A stretch of 64,000 bases of DNA from assembly GCF_000282195.1 (NCBI RefSeq), contig NZ_AKJT01000087.1, positions 62,001 to 126,000 on the forward strand, given 5' to 3'. Origin of the DNA: Pseudomonas sp. GM18 (GTDB lineage Bacteria > Pseudomonadota > Gammaproteobacteria > Pseudomonadales > Pseudomonadaceae). The notes under the pieces are model-generated. The model ran no database searches. It was not told the origin of the DNA and saw nothing but the letters and a program-made list of their open reading frames with translations. The position numbers and the translations under genes are program-made. Each line of letters starts with the position of its first letter. Position 1 is the first letter of the stretch. Shown one piece after another: positions 42,308 to 51,063 of the stretch.

Positions 42308-43426
42308 TCACGTTACCTTGGACGGTTGCCGTGTGCGTTGTTGCGCCTGGGGTTTGGACTGGGCCCAGTTTTCCGGCAGGTTGATGTAATCCACCAATTC
42401 CCGCAGACGGCCATGATCACGAGCGTTGAAGGTAAAGGACAAGCGCGCCAGATGACTGAACTGCGCTTCGTCGTGCTCCTCGCCACTGTAGGCATGCTGA
42501 TGGAAATGATCACTCAGGCACAGGTCGGCGAATGCCTCCTGCATGTGTTCAAGCGCCCGGTCGCTGAGCTTATGGTTCATGCGAATCACGAACTGATGCT
42601 TGAGCCAGCGGCTGGAGTGGAAGTTGCTGTAGAACTGGTTGATCTGCTCCACAGCATCTTCGACGCTGTAGACCAGGCTCAACAGCTTCATGTCGGTCGG
42701 CAGGATGTAGCGATTTTCCTCCAGTTGATGGTGAATGAAATCCAGCGCGCCTTGCCAGAACGTGCCGCCTGGTGCATCCAGTAGCACCACGGGCACCAGC
42801 GGGCTTTTGCCGGTCTGGATCAGGGTCAGCACCTCCAGTGCTTCATCCAGCGTACCGAAACCGCCTGGGCAAAGGACCAGCGCATCGGCTTCCTTGACGA
42901 AGAACAGCTTGCGGGTAAAGAAAAAGTGGAAGGGCAGCAGGTTGGCGGTGCCATTGACCGTGGGATTGGCATGTTGCTCGAAGGGCAGGGTGATATTGAA
43001 TCCCAGGCTGTGTTCCAGGCCGGCACCTTCATGGGCTGCCGCCATGATGCCGCCACCGGCGCCGGTGATGACCATCATGTCCGAGCGCGCCAGGGCGGCG
43101 CCCAGTTCTCGGGCCTGAGCATACAACGGGTGTTCTATCGGCGTGCGGGCCGAGCCGAAAACGGTAACTTTGCGTCGACCCTTGAACTGCTCCAGCACAC
43201 GGAAGGCATGCTCGAGTTCGCGCAGGGCTTGCAGGGTGATTTTGGCATTCCAGCGGTTGTGATCTTCCTGGGCCATGCGCAGCACGGTCAGGATCATGTC
43301 GCGGTAAATCGGGATGTTGGGGCTGTTGGGTGAAACCAGGTTGAGTTGTTCTTCGACCTTGCTGGTGAGGTCGTGGCCGCTTTCTTGAAAATGACGGCTC
43401 AGGAGGTCATTCGGTTGGTAAGGCAT
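42308..43426 (-). CDS. LOG-family (TIGR00730-like) Rossmann protein
   Basis: The 372-residue protein contains the LOG signature: MVITGAGGGIMAAAHEGA and LVLCPGGFGTLDEALEVLTLIQTGK. Small members are cytokinin-nucleotide phosphoribohydrolases; PpnN-type members cleave purine nucleotides. This long form has extra N-terminal (about 90 residues) and C-terminal helical regions, so it is not a plain LOG enzyme. A nucleotide 5'-monophosphate glycosidase is the likeliest role. It is a single gene convergent with recX. Confidence 0.85.
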   Translation of the reverse strand: MPYQPNDLLSRHFQESGHDLTSKVEEQLNLVSPNSPNIPIYRDMILTVLRMAQEDHNRWNAKITLQALRELEHAFRVLEQFKGRRKVTVFGSARTPIEHPLYAQARELGAALARSDMMVITGAGGGIMAAAHEGAGLEHSLGFNITLPFEQHANPTVNGTANLLPFHFFFTRKLFFVKEADALVLCPGGFGTLDEALEVLTLIQTGKSPLVPVVLLDAPGGTFWQGALDFIHHQLEENRYILPTDMKLLSLVYSVEDAVEQINQFYSNFHSSRWLKHQFVIRMNHKLSDRALEHMQEAFADLCLSDHFHQHAYSGEEHDEAQFSHLARLSFTFNARDHGRLRELVDYINLPENWAQSKPQAQQRTRQPSKVT

Positions 43427-43916
43427 TCAACTTCTCCTTCTGCACAGAACCCTCGGCCCGACAAAACAATCGTCGGCGCCGCGACACCCCTTGTGTCGCT
43501 GTCTGCCCAAGCCCATGCCTGGGCGCTCTACCTGACTCGGTTGCAATCAAGTCATCCATACGGGCTCTGCTTATCCCTTGAATGAAAGAAACGTTCGCAC
43601 AATAAGACACCGTAATGGGCAGCCCCTTTTCTGCCCTCGAAAAAATAACGTGAACACTTTGAATTTAGACCCTCGCAACGATTTGCGCTGGCTCGATCAT
43701 TGCGCCGCAAAGTCTTTCCTGGCAACCGCTTATTGACGATTTGCAAGGTGCTTTCACCGTTCGTCTGAACGCAAGCCGCATGTTCTGCGCTCTGATTTAC
43801 TAAGTTACAGGCGTGATACGACAACTGTGCGTCAATGGCAGGACGCAACGTTCAAGCAATTCAGGGATTTATCGCGTGATCAACGGCGATCAATGCATGC
43901 AGGGAGGCGGGAAACC
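43427..43916. other. Intergenic region without a supported gene
   Basis: These 490 bases separate the divergent LOG-family and ribbon-helix-helix genes. Two small hairpins are visible: GCGACAC/GTGTCGC at 43481-43499 and GGGCAG/CTGCCC at 43617-43636. No open frame has convincing coding character. Promoters for both flanking genes should lie here. Confidence 0.4.
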
Positions 43917-44111
43917 ATGCCCAGAGTGACTCTGGAGATCGATGCGCAACTGTATCGATTGCTGAAAGCATCGGCCGAGGCCCATCATTTGAGTCTCGAA
44001 GAGGAGTGTTGCCGACGTCTGGAGGGCGGGGAGCGACGTTCGCGTTACTTGCAGGCGCTGCTGGCAGAACTGCGCGCCGAGGATGAACAGCGGCGCGCCA
44101 ATGCCGGATAA
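43917..44111 (+). CDS. Small ribbon-helix-helix (Arc-like) DNA-binding protein
   Basis: This 64-residue protein reads MPRVTLEIDAQLYRLLKASAEAHHLSLEEE. It has one beta strand then two helices, the layout of Arc/CopG repressors and some antitoxins. The Arg/Glu-rich C-terminus is helical. AGGGAGG precedes the ATG at 43917; an upstream in-frame extension to 43827 is less likely. No toxin partner is adjacent, so it is more likely a stand-alone regulator. Its target is unknown. Confidence 0.72.
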   Translation: MPRVTLEIDAQLYRLLKASAEAHHLSLEEECCRRLEGGERRSRYLQALLAELRAEDEQRRANAG

Positions 44112-44537
44112 TTATTTCTTCTTCGCGGGAGTCGCTTTCGGGCAGTCCGATTCCTGGAAGCTTGCGGAGCCGACCGGGCGGTTGGTCTTCACCTCGGTGA
44201 AGTCGTAACGCATGATCGCGCCCTTGGCCATCAGCTTGCGGAACCCTTCGTTTCTGCAGACGGAGGCGCCAAGCTGGAAGTACACCGCTTTTGGATCGGC
44301 GCGCATTTTTTCGGCGTGGCTGCTTTGCACGCTCAAGTGGTTGATCAGCACTTTTCCTTCGGCAGTGTAGCCCTGATCAAGAATGTCTTCGTTGATCGCC
44401 CGTGGAGTGCCAACGCTGCTCTGTACGGCGACGTTTCGCAGCTCTCTGTTCAGATTCTGCTCACTCAAGGAAGCAGCCTGAGCGCTGAAGGACGACGCCA
44501 GCAAAACGGCAGCGGTGGGAACGATAAGGCGCAGCAT
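44112..44537 (-). CDS. Secreted PA3611-like quorum-sensing-regulated virulence factor family protein
   Basis: The 141-residue protein has a signal peptide (MLRLIVPTAAVLLASSFSAQA, cut after AQA) and a mature domain with two cysteines that could form a disulphide (VCRNEGF and SDCPKA). The wording YDFTEVKTNRPVGSASF resembles the secreted P. aeruginosa PA3611 family, also found near recA. Molecular function is unknown. GGAGAG precedes the ATG. It ends head-on against the preceding small regulator, with no gap. Confidence 0.8.
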   Translation of the reverse strand: MLRLIVPTAAVLLASSFSAQAASLSEQNLNRELRNVAVQSSVGTPRAINEDILDQGYTAEGKVLINHLSVQSSHAEKMRADPKAVYFQLGASVCRNEGFRKLMAKGAIMRYDFTEVKTNRPVGSASFQESDCPKATPAKKK

Positions 44538-44726
44538 GAAACTCTCCTGGTTCAGTGACTGGTGGTTCGACCCGTCACATGACTGTGCGTTCAGTGGCGG
44601 CGAATTATAGGGGAGGAGGCCCGGACGGTACAGGCTTGCGCCGAACCCTCTGGTAAACTGCCGGCACTTTTTGCCTTGCCGAGTGTTTTTTGTGTCGATT
44701 TTCCTTACCTGTCGGCGTTGCCTGCG

Positions 44727-45485
44727 ATGAGTCAAACCCTTGCGCCCTTTTCGAAGAACGCCGTCGCCCGTTTGCGCGATGAACGCGAAGAGGCTGGCAT
44801 CAAGCCTATTCAGGCCCGTGGCTGGCGGGCAACCCGTTGCCGTGCCTGCCGCGTGATCGAGAGCCACTGTTTGTGCGCCTGGCGCCCGCAGGTCGAAACC
44901 CGCAGCGGCGTGTGCCTGATCATGACTAATAAAGAAGTGTTCAAGCCGAGCAACACCGGTTGGCTGATCGCCGATGTGGTGCGTGACAACCATGCATTCA
45001 TCTGGTCACGCACCGAAGTCGATGAACAACTGCTGGCGCTGTTGGCCGATCCGCAATGGCAACCGTACCTGGTGTTTCCGGGCGAATACGTCGAGCCTGA
45101 ACGAGTTACCCACAGCGTCGCGGCTGATAGCACCAAGCGCCCGCTGTTCATCCTGCTGGACGCCACCTGGACCGAAGCCCGGAAGATTTTCCGTAAAAGC
45201 CCTTATTTTGATGGGTTGCCGATTCTGAGCCTGCTCCCCGAGAAGCTTTCACGCTACCGATTGCGCAGGTCCACGCGCAGCGAGCACCTGTGCACGGCCG
45301 AAGTGGCCGCACTGTGCCTGGATCTTGCTGGCGATACAGACGCGGCATCGGCACTGGACGCCTATTTTGATGTGTTCAGCCAGCATTACCTGGATGCTAA
45401 GCATCAGCTGGATATGAATGTTGAAACACCGGCCCACGCCGAGCTGATGCCCTTCGTACAGCACGCGGCGCCCGTTGTCGGCTGA
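44727..45485 (+). CDS. tapT: tRNA-uridine aminocarboxypropyltransferase (DTW domain)
   Basis: TapT-type enzymes transfer an aminocarboxypropyl group from S-adenosylmethionine to uridine in tRNA (acp3U). The 252-residue protein has the N-terminal zinc-like cysteine set TRCRACRVIESHCLCAW and the DTW-family motif, here LLDATWTEARKIFRKSPYF. The RSEHLCTAEVAALCL segment is also typical. The ATG at 44727 is chosen because the upstream codons are not family-like. The gene symbol follows the E. coli YfiP/TapT relationship and is moderately sure. Confidence 0.85.
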   Translation: MSQTLAPFSKNAVARLRDEREEAGIKPIQARGWRATRCRACRVIESHCLCAWRPQVETRSGVCLIMTNKEVFKPSNTGWLIADVVRDNHAFIWSRTEVDEQLLALLADPQWQPYLVFPGEYVEPERVTHSVAADSTKRPLFILLDATWTEARKIFRKSPYFDGLPILSLLPEKLSRYRLRRSTRSEHLCTAEVAALCLDLAGDTDAASALDAYFDVFSQHYLDAKHQLDMNVETPAHAELMPFVQHAAPVVG

Positions 45486-45714
45486 ACGTCGCCCATACTG
45501 CAAGGAACGAGGCCCGTTGGCCGCGCCATGCAACTTGACCACCCCGGCTTCGCTGGGCATGCTTGGCGCCGATTAGGGCGCGGCCAAGGTTTGATACGCC
45601 GACGTGTTGGTGTTGAACGTGCCCTGTTGGTGCCGCTGCGTGGCGGCACCTCGAGTTGTTTTGGCGAGGCCTGAATGCATCGGGCGTCCCATGAAAAACA
45701 GGATCATTTGAAAA

Positions 45715-46365
45715 ATGGCCACATACGAAATCCTGATTGCCGATGACCACCCTCTTTTTCGTAGTGCCCTGCATCAAGCATTGACCCTGGGCCTGGGCCC
45801 GGATGTCCGGCTGGTGGAAGTGGCGAGCATTGCCGAGCTTGAAAGCCGCCTGACCGAAAAGGCCGATTGGGACCTGGTATTGCTGGACCTGAACATGCCA
45901 GGGGCTTACGGTTTTTCCGGGCTGGTGCTGTTGCGTGGTCAGTACCCGCAGATTCCGGTGGTGATGGTGTCGGCTCAGGAAGAGGCGTCGATCATGGTCA
46001 AGTCCCGTGAGTTCGGCGCCAGCGGTTTCATTCCCAAGTCCAGTGACCTGAGTGTCATTCAGAAAGCCGTGCGCGCGGTGCTCGATGGTGACGTTTTCTG
46101 GCCGCCCCAGGCCTTCGAAGCGGTCAGCGTTTCCGACGAAGCCAAGGCTGCCAGCGAAGGCCTTGCCAGCCTGACACCCCAGCAGTTCCGGGTGTTGACC
46201 ATGGTCTGCGAGGGTTTGCTGAACAAGCAGATTGCTTACGAATTGAGCGTGTCCGAAGCGACGATCAAGGCCCACGTCACGGCGATTTTCCGTAAGCTGA
46301 ATGTGCGGACCCGGACCCAGGCGGCGCTGCTCTTGCAACAACTTGAGTCAATTACGAGCCACTAA
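45715..46365 (+). CDS. erdR: LuxR-family response regulator ErdR
   Basis: The 216-residue protein has a receiver domain (ILIADDHPLFR; phospho-acceptor Asp in LVLLDLNMPG near residue 62; switch Lys in FIPKSS). A GerE-type helix-turn-helix follows (LTPQQFRVLTMVCEGLLNKQIAYELSVSEATIKAHVTAIFRKL). It matches P. aeruginosa ErdR, which controls ethanol and acetate oxidation genes, and has the same neighbour, dgkA. No histidine kinase is adjacent. Confidence 0.88.
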   Translation: MATYEILIADDHPLFRSALHQALTLGLGPDVRLVEVASIAELESRLTEKADWDLVLLDLNMPGAYGFSGLVLLRGQYPQIPVVMVSAQEEASIMVKSREFGASGFIPKSSDLSVIQKAVRAVLDGDVFWPPQAFEAVSVSDEAKAASEGLASLTPQQFRVLTMVCEGLLNKQIAYELSVSEATIKAHVTAIFRKLNVRTRTQAALLLQQLESITSH

Positions 46366-46440
46366 GGTGTTACGTATTCACGCTTTTTTGACTTTGCTTA
46401 ATCTAGCTTTCCCACTCCTTTTTGGTCAGTTGCTTACTCT

Positions 46441-46803
46441 ATGTCACCTTTCAAAGGCCAGACCGGCCTAAAACGCATCCTCAACGCCTCCGGCTACTCC
46501 CTGGACGGCCTGCGCGCGGCCTTCACCGGTGAAGCGGCTTTTCGGCAACTGGTGTTGCTCAATGCGATCCTGATTCCGCTGTCGTTCTTCCTGAGCGTCA
46601 GCCGTGTCGAGCGGGCGCTGCTGATTGCAGTCTGCCTGTTGGCGCTGATCGTCGAATTGCTCAACTCGGCGGTGGAAGCGGCCATCGACCGTATTTCCCT
46701 GGAGTTGCACCCACTGTCCAAGAACGCCAAGGACATGGGCAGCGCCGCTCAACTCGTAGCGTTGAGCATGATCGCGCTGGTGTGGGCGGTGATCCTGCTT
46801 TAA
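46441..46803 (+). CDS. dgkA: Diacylglycerol kinase DgkA
   Basis: DgkA phosphorylates diacylglycerol left over from membrane-derived glycan synthesis, returning it to phospholipid synthesis. The 120-residue protein has three transmembrane helices and the catalytic ELLNSAVEAAIDRIS segment near residues 70-84. It lies between ErdR and the convergent finR, whose stop it overlaps by four bases. Confidence 0.95.
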   Translation: MSPFKGQTGLKRILNASGYSLDGLRAAFTGEAAFRQLVLLNAILIPLSFFLSVSRVERALLIAVCLLALIVELLNSAVEAAIDRISLELHPLSKNAKDMGSAAQLVALSMIALVWAVILL

Positions 46804-47726
46804 GCAATGGCAGGCAGAACGATCTCGTCGCTGCGCTGAACCCCGGCGGTGAAGGCGCGGCACAGTTCGAGGAATTCGCGCATCGCCGAGGTCTGGTATT
46901 TCTGTTTGTGCCAGATGAAATAGAACTGTCGCGCCAGGTCCAGATCCGGTGTTTCCACCGGCACCAGGCTGCCACGGCGGAACGCATCGCGCAGCGCCAG
47001 GCGTGAAATACAGCCAATCCCCAAACCCGATTCCACTGCGCGCTTGATCGCTTCGGTGTGTTCCAGCTCCAGGCGAATGTTCAGCGCGCTGCGGTGGTGG
47101 CGCATGGCCTGATCGAACGTCAGCCGCGTGCCGGAGCCTTGTTCACGCAAGATCCAGGCTTCATGACTCAGCTCCTCCATGGTGGCTGTACCGCGTTTGG
47201 CCAGCGGATGCCGGGGCGCGCAGAACACCACCAGCTCATCTTCGACCCAGCTCTGCACTTCGATGTCCGGATGGCTGCAGTCGCCTTCAATTAGACCCAG
47301 ATCAATTTCATAGTGAGCCACCTGTTGCACGATGTTGGCGGTGTTCTGCACATGCAGCTTCACCTGGCTTTCCGGATGGCGCTGCATGAAGCTGCCGATC
47401 AGCAGGGTGGCCAGGTAATTGCCGATGGTCAGGGTCGCGCCAACCGCCAGGGAGCCGAAACCGGACTTGCCGTTGAGCAGGTCTTCGATCTCCTTGGCCT
47501 GATCGAGCAGGGCCACCGCTTGCGGCAACAGTTGTTTGCCGAGGGCGTTGAGGCTCAGCCGTTTGCCGGCGCGATCGAACAGCTGACAGCTGCACTGGCG
47601 CTCCAGCTCGGTGATCGAGGTGCTCGCCGCCGATTGCGAGAGGTTGAGCAGACCCGCGGCACGGGATACGCTTTCCTGCTGGGCGACGGCGACGAATACT
47701 TGAAGTTGACGGAGAGTAAATCGCAT
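46800..47726 (-). CDS. finR: LysR-family regulator FinR
   Basis: This 308-residue regulator has an N-terminal helix-turn-helix (VSRAAGLLNLSQSAASTSITELERQ) and a LysR effector domain. It is divergent from fpr, the known FinR target in P. putida and P. aeruginosa, where it activates fpr under superoxide and iron stress. The ATG at 47726 begins MRFTLRQLQVFVAVAQQES, the family N-terminus; a frame extension upstream is rejected. Function is inferred from pairing with fpr. Confidence 0.88.
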   Translation of the reverse strand: MRFTLRQLQVFVAVAQQESVSRAAGLLNLSQSAASTSITELERQCSCQLFDRAGKRLSLNALGKQLLPQAVALLDQAKEIEDLLNGKSGFGSLAVGATLTIGNYLATLLIGSFMQRHPESQVKLHVQNTANIVQQVAHYEIDLGLIEGDCSHPDIEVQSWVEDELVVFCAPRHPLAKRGTATMEELSHEAWILREQGSGTRLTFDQAMRHHRSALNIRLELEHTEAIKRAVESGLGIGCISRLALRDAFRRGSLVPVETPDLDLARQFYFIWHKQKYQTSAMREFLELCRAFTAGVQRSDEIVLPAIA

Positions 47727-47848
47727 ATCGATATAACCGATAACCCTTATCTTAATAATCCATTTAACAGATATTGTCGCTGCCATTAGAATGCGATGCA
47801 ATTGCGCACATCATCGGCGCAGGCAAAATCTCCAGGAGTCCCACGTAC
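47727..47848. promoter_or_regulatory. finR-fpr divergent promoter region
   Basis: The 122-bp AT-rich gap contains the palindrome-like stretch ATCGATATAACCGATAAC near the finR start, a plausible FinR site. CAGGAG precedes the fpr ATG. Autoregulation and fpr activation from here are expected from relatives. Confidence 0.5.
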
Positions 47849-48628
47849 ATGAGCAACATGAACCACGAGCGTGTCCTCAGTGTTCATCACTGGAACGACA
47901 CTCTGTTCAGCTTCAAGTGCACCCGCGATCCGGGCCTGCGCTTCGAGAACGGTCAGTTCGTGATGATCGGCCTGCAACAGCCCAACGGCCGGCCGCTCAT
48001 GCGCGCTTACTCGATTGCCAGCCCGAACTGGGAAGAGCATCTCGAGTTCTTCAGCATCAAAGTGCCTGATGGCCCGCTGACTTCCCAGTTGCAGCATCTG
48101 AAGGAAGGCGACGAGATCATCATCAGCAAGAAGCCTACCGGCACCCTGGTGCTGGACGACTTGAAGCCTGGCAAGCATTTGTACCTGCTCAGCACCGGTA
48201 CCGGTCTGGCGCCGTTCATGAGCGTCATCCAGGACCCGGAAACCTACGAGCGTTTCGAAAAGGTGATCCTGTGCCACGGCGTGCGTTACGTCAACGAAGT
48301 CGCTTACCGCGAGTTCATCACCGAGCACCTGCCGCAGAACGAGTTCTTCGGCGAGGCCCTGCGTGACAAGTTGATCTACTACCCGACCGTGACCCGCGAG
48401 CCGTTCGAAAACGAAGGCCGCCTGACCGACCTGATGCGCAGCGGCAAGCTGTTCAGCGATATCGGTCTGCCACCGATCAACCCGCAGGACGACCGCGCCA
48501 TGCTGTGCGGCAGCCCGAGCATGCTCGACGAGACCAGCGAAGTGTTGAACAGCTTCGGCCTGAAAGTTTCGCCGCGGATGCGCGAGCCGGGTGATTACCT
48601 GATCGAGCGTGCGTTCGTCGAGAAGTAA
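47849..48628 (+). CDS. fpr: Ferredoxin-NADP+ reductase
   Basis: Fpr passes electrons between NADPH and ferredoxin or flavodoxin and serves in oxidative-stress defence and Fe-S assembly. The 259-residue protein has the FAD motif RAYSIASP near residues 52-59 and the NADP motif LLSTGTGLAPFMSV. The MLCGSPSMLDE segment lies near the C-terminus. It is the subclass IA bacterial type. Start: ATG at 47849 with CAGGAG upstream. The adjacent finR should regulate it. Confidence 0.95.
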   Translation: MSNMNHERVLSVHHWNDTLFSFKCTRDPGLRFENGQFVMIGLQQPNGRPLMRAYSIASPNWEEHLEFFSIKVPDGPLTSQLQHLKEGDEIIISKKPTGTLVLDDLKPGKHLYLLSTGTGLAPFMSVIQDPETYERFEKVILCHGVRYVNEVAYREFITEHLPQNEFFGEALRDKLIYYPTVTREPFENEGRLTDLMRSGKLFSDIGLPPINPQDDRAMLCGSPSMLDETSEVLNSFGLKVSPRMREPGDYLIERAFVEK

Positions 48629-48644
48629 CAACACCGCATCACTG

Positions 48645-48684
48645 AAAAGCCCCCATTGCCTGTGCAGGCAATGGGGGCTTTTTT
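48645..48684. terminator. Bidirectional terminator between fpr and trmO
   Basis: A perfect stem of 18 bp (AAAAGCCCCCATTGCCTG with its complement, TG loop) has A and T tails. It can end both convergent transcripts. Confidence 0.92.
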
Positions 48685-48700
48685 ATGCCGGACACAATCT

Positions 48701-49402
48701 CTACGCGTTGGATACGGGGATGACTTCGAGAACGCGGATAAGCCCGGCTTCCGGGTAATGCCAGCGCACATCCAGATCCCAGAACTGCGCGCCGTATTCG
48801 CGCTCAGGCGCAGGAATCTGGTACGCCGGGCGTGGGTCTTGTGCCAGGCATTGCTCGATCAACTCGACCAGGGGCTCGTCAAGCCGCTGAGCGTGGCCGT
48901 GGGCCTGTTGCAGGGCCGAGTCCGTCCACTGCACGGGAATCAGTAGCGGCGGGGCGCTGGCGATGCTATTGGACGCCGTGTCGATGATGTCGGCGTAGGG
49001 CACGTAGGGTTTGATGTCGAGAACCGGCGTGCCGTCCAGCAAGTCGATGCCGGAAATCCACAGCCGATTGGCTTCGACCTTGTCCAGTTTGACCACCGAC
49101 TGGCCGATGCCATTGGGGCGATGCGTCGCGCGGGTGGCGAACACGCCCATGGATTTGTTACCGCCCAGGCGCGGCGGGCGGACTTTGAGGCGTGGCTTTT
49201 CTTCCAGCGCTTGATGAAACAGGAACAGCAGCCACACATGGCTGACCTGCTCCAGCCCCTGCACCGCATCGCCCTGATCGAACGGCGCCACCAGCTCCAG
49301 TACGCCCCGAGCGGCCGGGGCCAGTTGCGGTTGACGCGGAATGGCGAACTTCTCCTTGAAACAGGAGCGCACGAAGCCGATGGGGGAAACACTGTAGGTC
49401 AT
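48701..49402 (-). CDS. trmO: tRNA (N6-threonylcarbamoyl-A37) N6-methyltransferase TrmO
   Basis: TrmO methylates t6A37 in tRNA-Thr. The 233-residue protein shows the family pattern PIGFVRSCFKEKFAIPRQPQL, HVWLLFLFH, FATRATHRPNGIGQSVVKL and LDIKPYVPYAD. It is the UPF0066/TsaA fold with a C-terminal extension. It is a single gene convergent with fpr. Confidence 0.93.
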   Translation of the reverse strand: MTYSVSPIGFVRSCFKEKFAIPRQPQLAPAARGVLELVAPFDQGDAVQGLEQVSHVWLLFLFHQALEEKPRLKVRPPRLGGNKSMGVFATRATHRPNGIGQSVVKLDKVEANRLWISGIDLLDGTPVLDIKPYVPYADIIDTASNSIASAPPLLIPVQWTDSALQQAHGHAQRLDEPLVELIEQCLAQDPRPAYQIPAPEREYGAQFWDLDVRWHYPEAGLIRVLEVIPVSNA

Positions 49403-49450
49403 GGTTTGGGGTCAAAGCGATTTGAGGGTGAGCATGATAACCCACCCAAA

Positions 49451-49557
49451 GATCGTTCCCACGCTCTGCGTGGGAATGCCTCAATGGACGCTCTGCGTCC
49501 GCTCTTGGGACGCGGAGCGTCCCCGGCTGCATTCCCACGCAGAGCGTGGGAATGATC
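49451..49557. repeat. Compound palindromic repeat
   Basis: The outer arms (GATCGTTCCCACGCTCTGCG... and its near-complement ending at 49557) pair over about 28 bases. Each arm itself folds on TTCCCACGC/GCGTGGGAA. Inside lie GGACGCTCTGCGTCC and GGGACGC...GCGTCCC. This is a dispersed Pseudomonas element type built from ...CTCTGCGT... units. Confidence 0.75.
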
Positions 49558-49569
49558 ATAGGGAAGAGT

Positions 49570-50340
49570 TCAGAGACTAAACCCACCATCCAAAGGAATG
49601 ACATTCCCGGTCATATATGCCCCGGCCGTACTCGCCAGGCTGATCGCCAACGCCGCCATTTCTTCCTCCCGGCCCCAGCGCTTCATCGGAATCAGCGCCG
49701 TGTCTTCGGCCAACGCCTGCTCATCGTTGCCGATGTGCTGAGTCATCTTGCTCGGGAAGCGTCCCGGTGCAATCACGTTGACGTTGATGTGCTGGCTCAC
49801 CAGCTCTCGCGCCAGAATCCGCGACAGTTGATGCAGGGCGGCTTTGCTCGGGCCGTAGGCATACGCCTGTTCGCCGAAGGACGAAATCCCGGCCACCGAG
49901 CCGATGTTGATAATCCGTGCCGGATTCGCCGCCGAACCGGCCTTGCGCAGCAGCGGCAGAAATTGCTGGATGCAGTTGAACACCGAGGTCACATTGAGCT
50001 GCATGACTTTTTCCCAGCCCTTGACCGGGTAACTCTCCAGCGGCGCACCCCAGGTGGTGCCGGCGTTGTTCACCAGAATATCCAGCTGACCGATCTGTTC
50101 GCTCAATTGCGCAGCCAGTTCCTGAACTCCTTCTTCATGGGCCAGATTGGCAGCCACAGCATGGCAAACCCCGAAAGCGCTCAGCTCAACGGCAGTTTGC
50201 TGGCAGGCTTCGGCATCCCGGGCGCACACGTACACGGTGGCGCCGGCCTCGACATAAGCCTTGGCGATCATTTTGCCGATACCGCGGGTGCCGCCGGTCA
50301 CCAGAGCGGTGCGGCCTTGCAGAGAGAAGTAGGGATGCAT
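49570..50340 (-). CDS. rhlG: NADPH-dependent ketoacyl reductase RhlG-type (SDR)
   Basis: This short-chain dehydrogenase has 256 residues. It begins MHPYFSLQGRTALVTGGTRGIG, with the cofactor loop TGGTRGIG, the LVNNAGTTWGAPLE segment, catalytic Ser in NIGSVAG and YxxxK in AYAYGPSKAA. It closely resembles P. aeruginosa RhlG in length and wording. RhlG was linked to the fatty-acid part of rhamnolipids and polyhydroxyalkanoates, although in vivo evidence is mixed. No rhamnolipid genes are nearby, so the physiological substrate is uncertain. Confidence 0.85.
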   Translation of the reverse strand: MHPYFSLQGRTALVTGGTRGIGKMIAKAYVEAGATVYVCARDAEACQQTAVELSAFGVCHAVAANLAHEEGVQELAAQLSEQIGQLDILVNNAGTTWGAPLESYPVKGWEKVMQLNVTSVFNCIQQFLPLLRKAGSAANPARIINIGSVAGISSFGEQAYAYGPSKAALHQLSRILARELVSQHINVNVIAPGRFPSKMTQHIGNDEQALAEDTALIPMKRWGREEEMAALAISLASTAGAYMTGNVIPLDGGFSL

Positions 50341-50434
50341 GGCGAGTCCTGAGAGCTGAGGGTCGATACACCCTAGTCTTCAGCCGCCGGAAGCGGAGCC
50401 ACTATTTTTGCGCGGAATGGTGGGCCATACGGCC

Positions 50435-50504
50435 CTGTAGGAGCACAGCTTGCTGGCGATGGCGTTTTGACGATCGCCTTCGCCAGCAAGCTGTGCTCCT
50501 ACAG
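50435..50504. repeat. REP doublet with perfect 25-bp arms
   Basis: CTGTAGGAGCACAGC and the following ten bases are mirrored exactly by the stretch ending at 50504. The loop carries GGCG/CGCC. It lies between the rhlG promoter and the 3' end of the DUF1456 gene. Confidence 0.8.
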
Positions 50505-50517
50505 TTTTGTGGGCGAT

Positions 50518-50988
50518 TTACTGCGGGCGCACGCGCAGGGTCAGGCCCTTGAGGAAGTTGCGCAGCAGTTGATCGCCGCATGGGCGGTAGTTGGTGTGGC
50601 CGAACTTGCGGAACAGCGCGCTCAGCTCAGGCTTGGACACCGGGAACTCGGCGGCCTTGAGAATGGCGTGCATGTCGTCTTCCTTCAGTTCGAAGGCGAC
50701 GCGCAATTTCTTCAGGATGATGTTGTTGGTCACCGGCACTTCGATCGGCTGCGGCGGACGGCTTTCGTCCTTGCCACGCTTGAAGATCACCAGGCCGTCG
50801 AGGAAATGCGCCATGACTTCGTCCGGGCACCGTACGAAACCTTCCTCATCTTCTTCTTTCTTGTCGAGGTACGTCACCAGGTCGGGCAGGGTGACGTCCA
50901 TGTCGCCGAGCTTGATGATCTCGATGACTTTCTTGTCGCTGATGTCGAGCATGTAGCGCACGCTGCGCAGTACGTCGTTATGAATCAT
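50518..50988 (-). CDS. DUF1456 protein (YehS-like)
   Basis: The 156-residue protein consists of two related halves, each starting with a short helix and a V(L/F)..(R/K).(A/M)..(L/I)..K pattern: NDVLRSVRYMLDISDKKV and NIILKKLRVAFELKEDDM. Both halves end in an L..FL.GL motif. This duplicated design is typical of DUF1456/YehS. No biochemical function is established. The ATG at 50988 is chosen over an upstream in-frame codon. Confidence 0.88.
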   Translation of the reverse strand: MIHNDVLRSVRYMLDISDKKVIEIIKLGDMDVTLPDLVTYLDKKEEDEEGFVRCPDEVMAHFLDGLVIFKRGKDESRPPQPIEVPVTNNIILKKLRVAFELKEDDMHAILKAAEFPVSKPELSALFRKFGHTNYRPCGDQLLRNFLKGLTLRVRPQ

Positions 50989-51063
50989 GTGTGCAGTCCT
51001 GATATTTCGCTGTGGGCGCCGCATAAAGCTGCGGCGCCGAAATGTATGGCGGCGGGAAAAGCC

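Noticed and set aside
43407..43848. Short antisense frames in the 43.4-43.9 kb gap
   Set aside because: They have no coding character, no ribosome-binding sites and no similarity to known small proteins.
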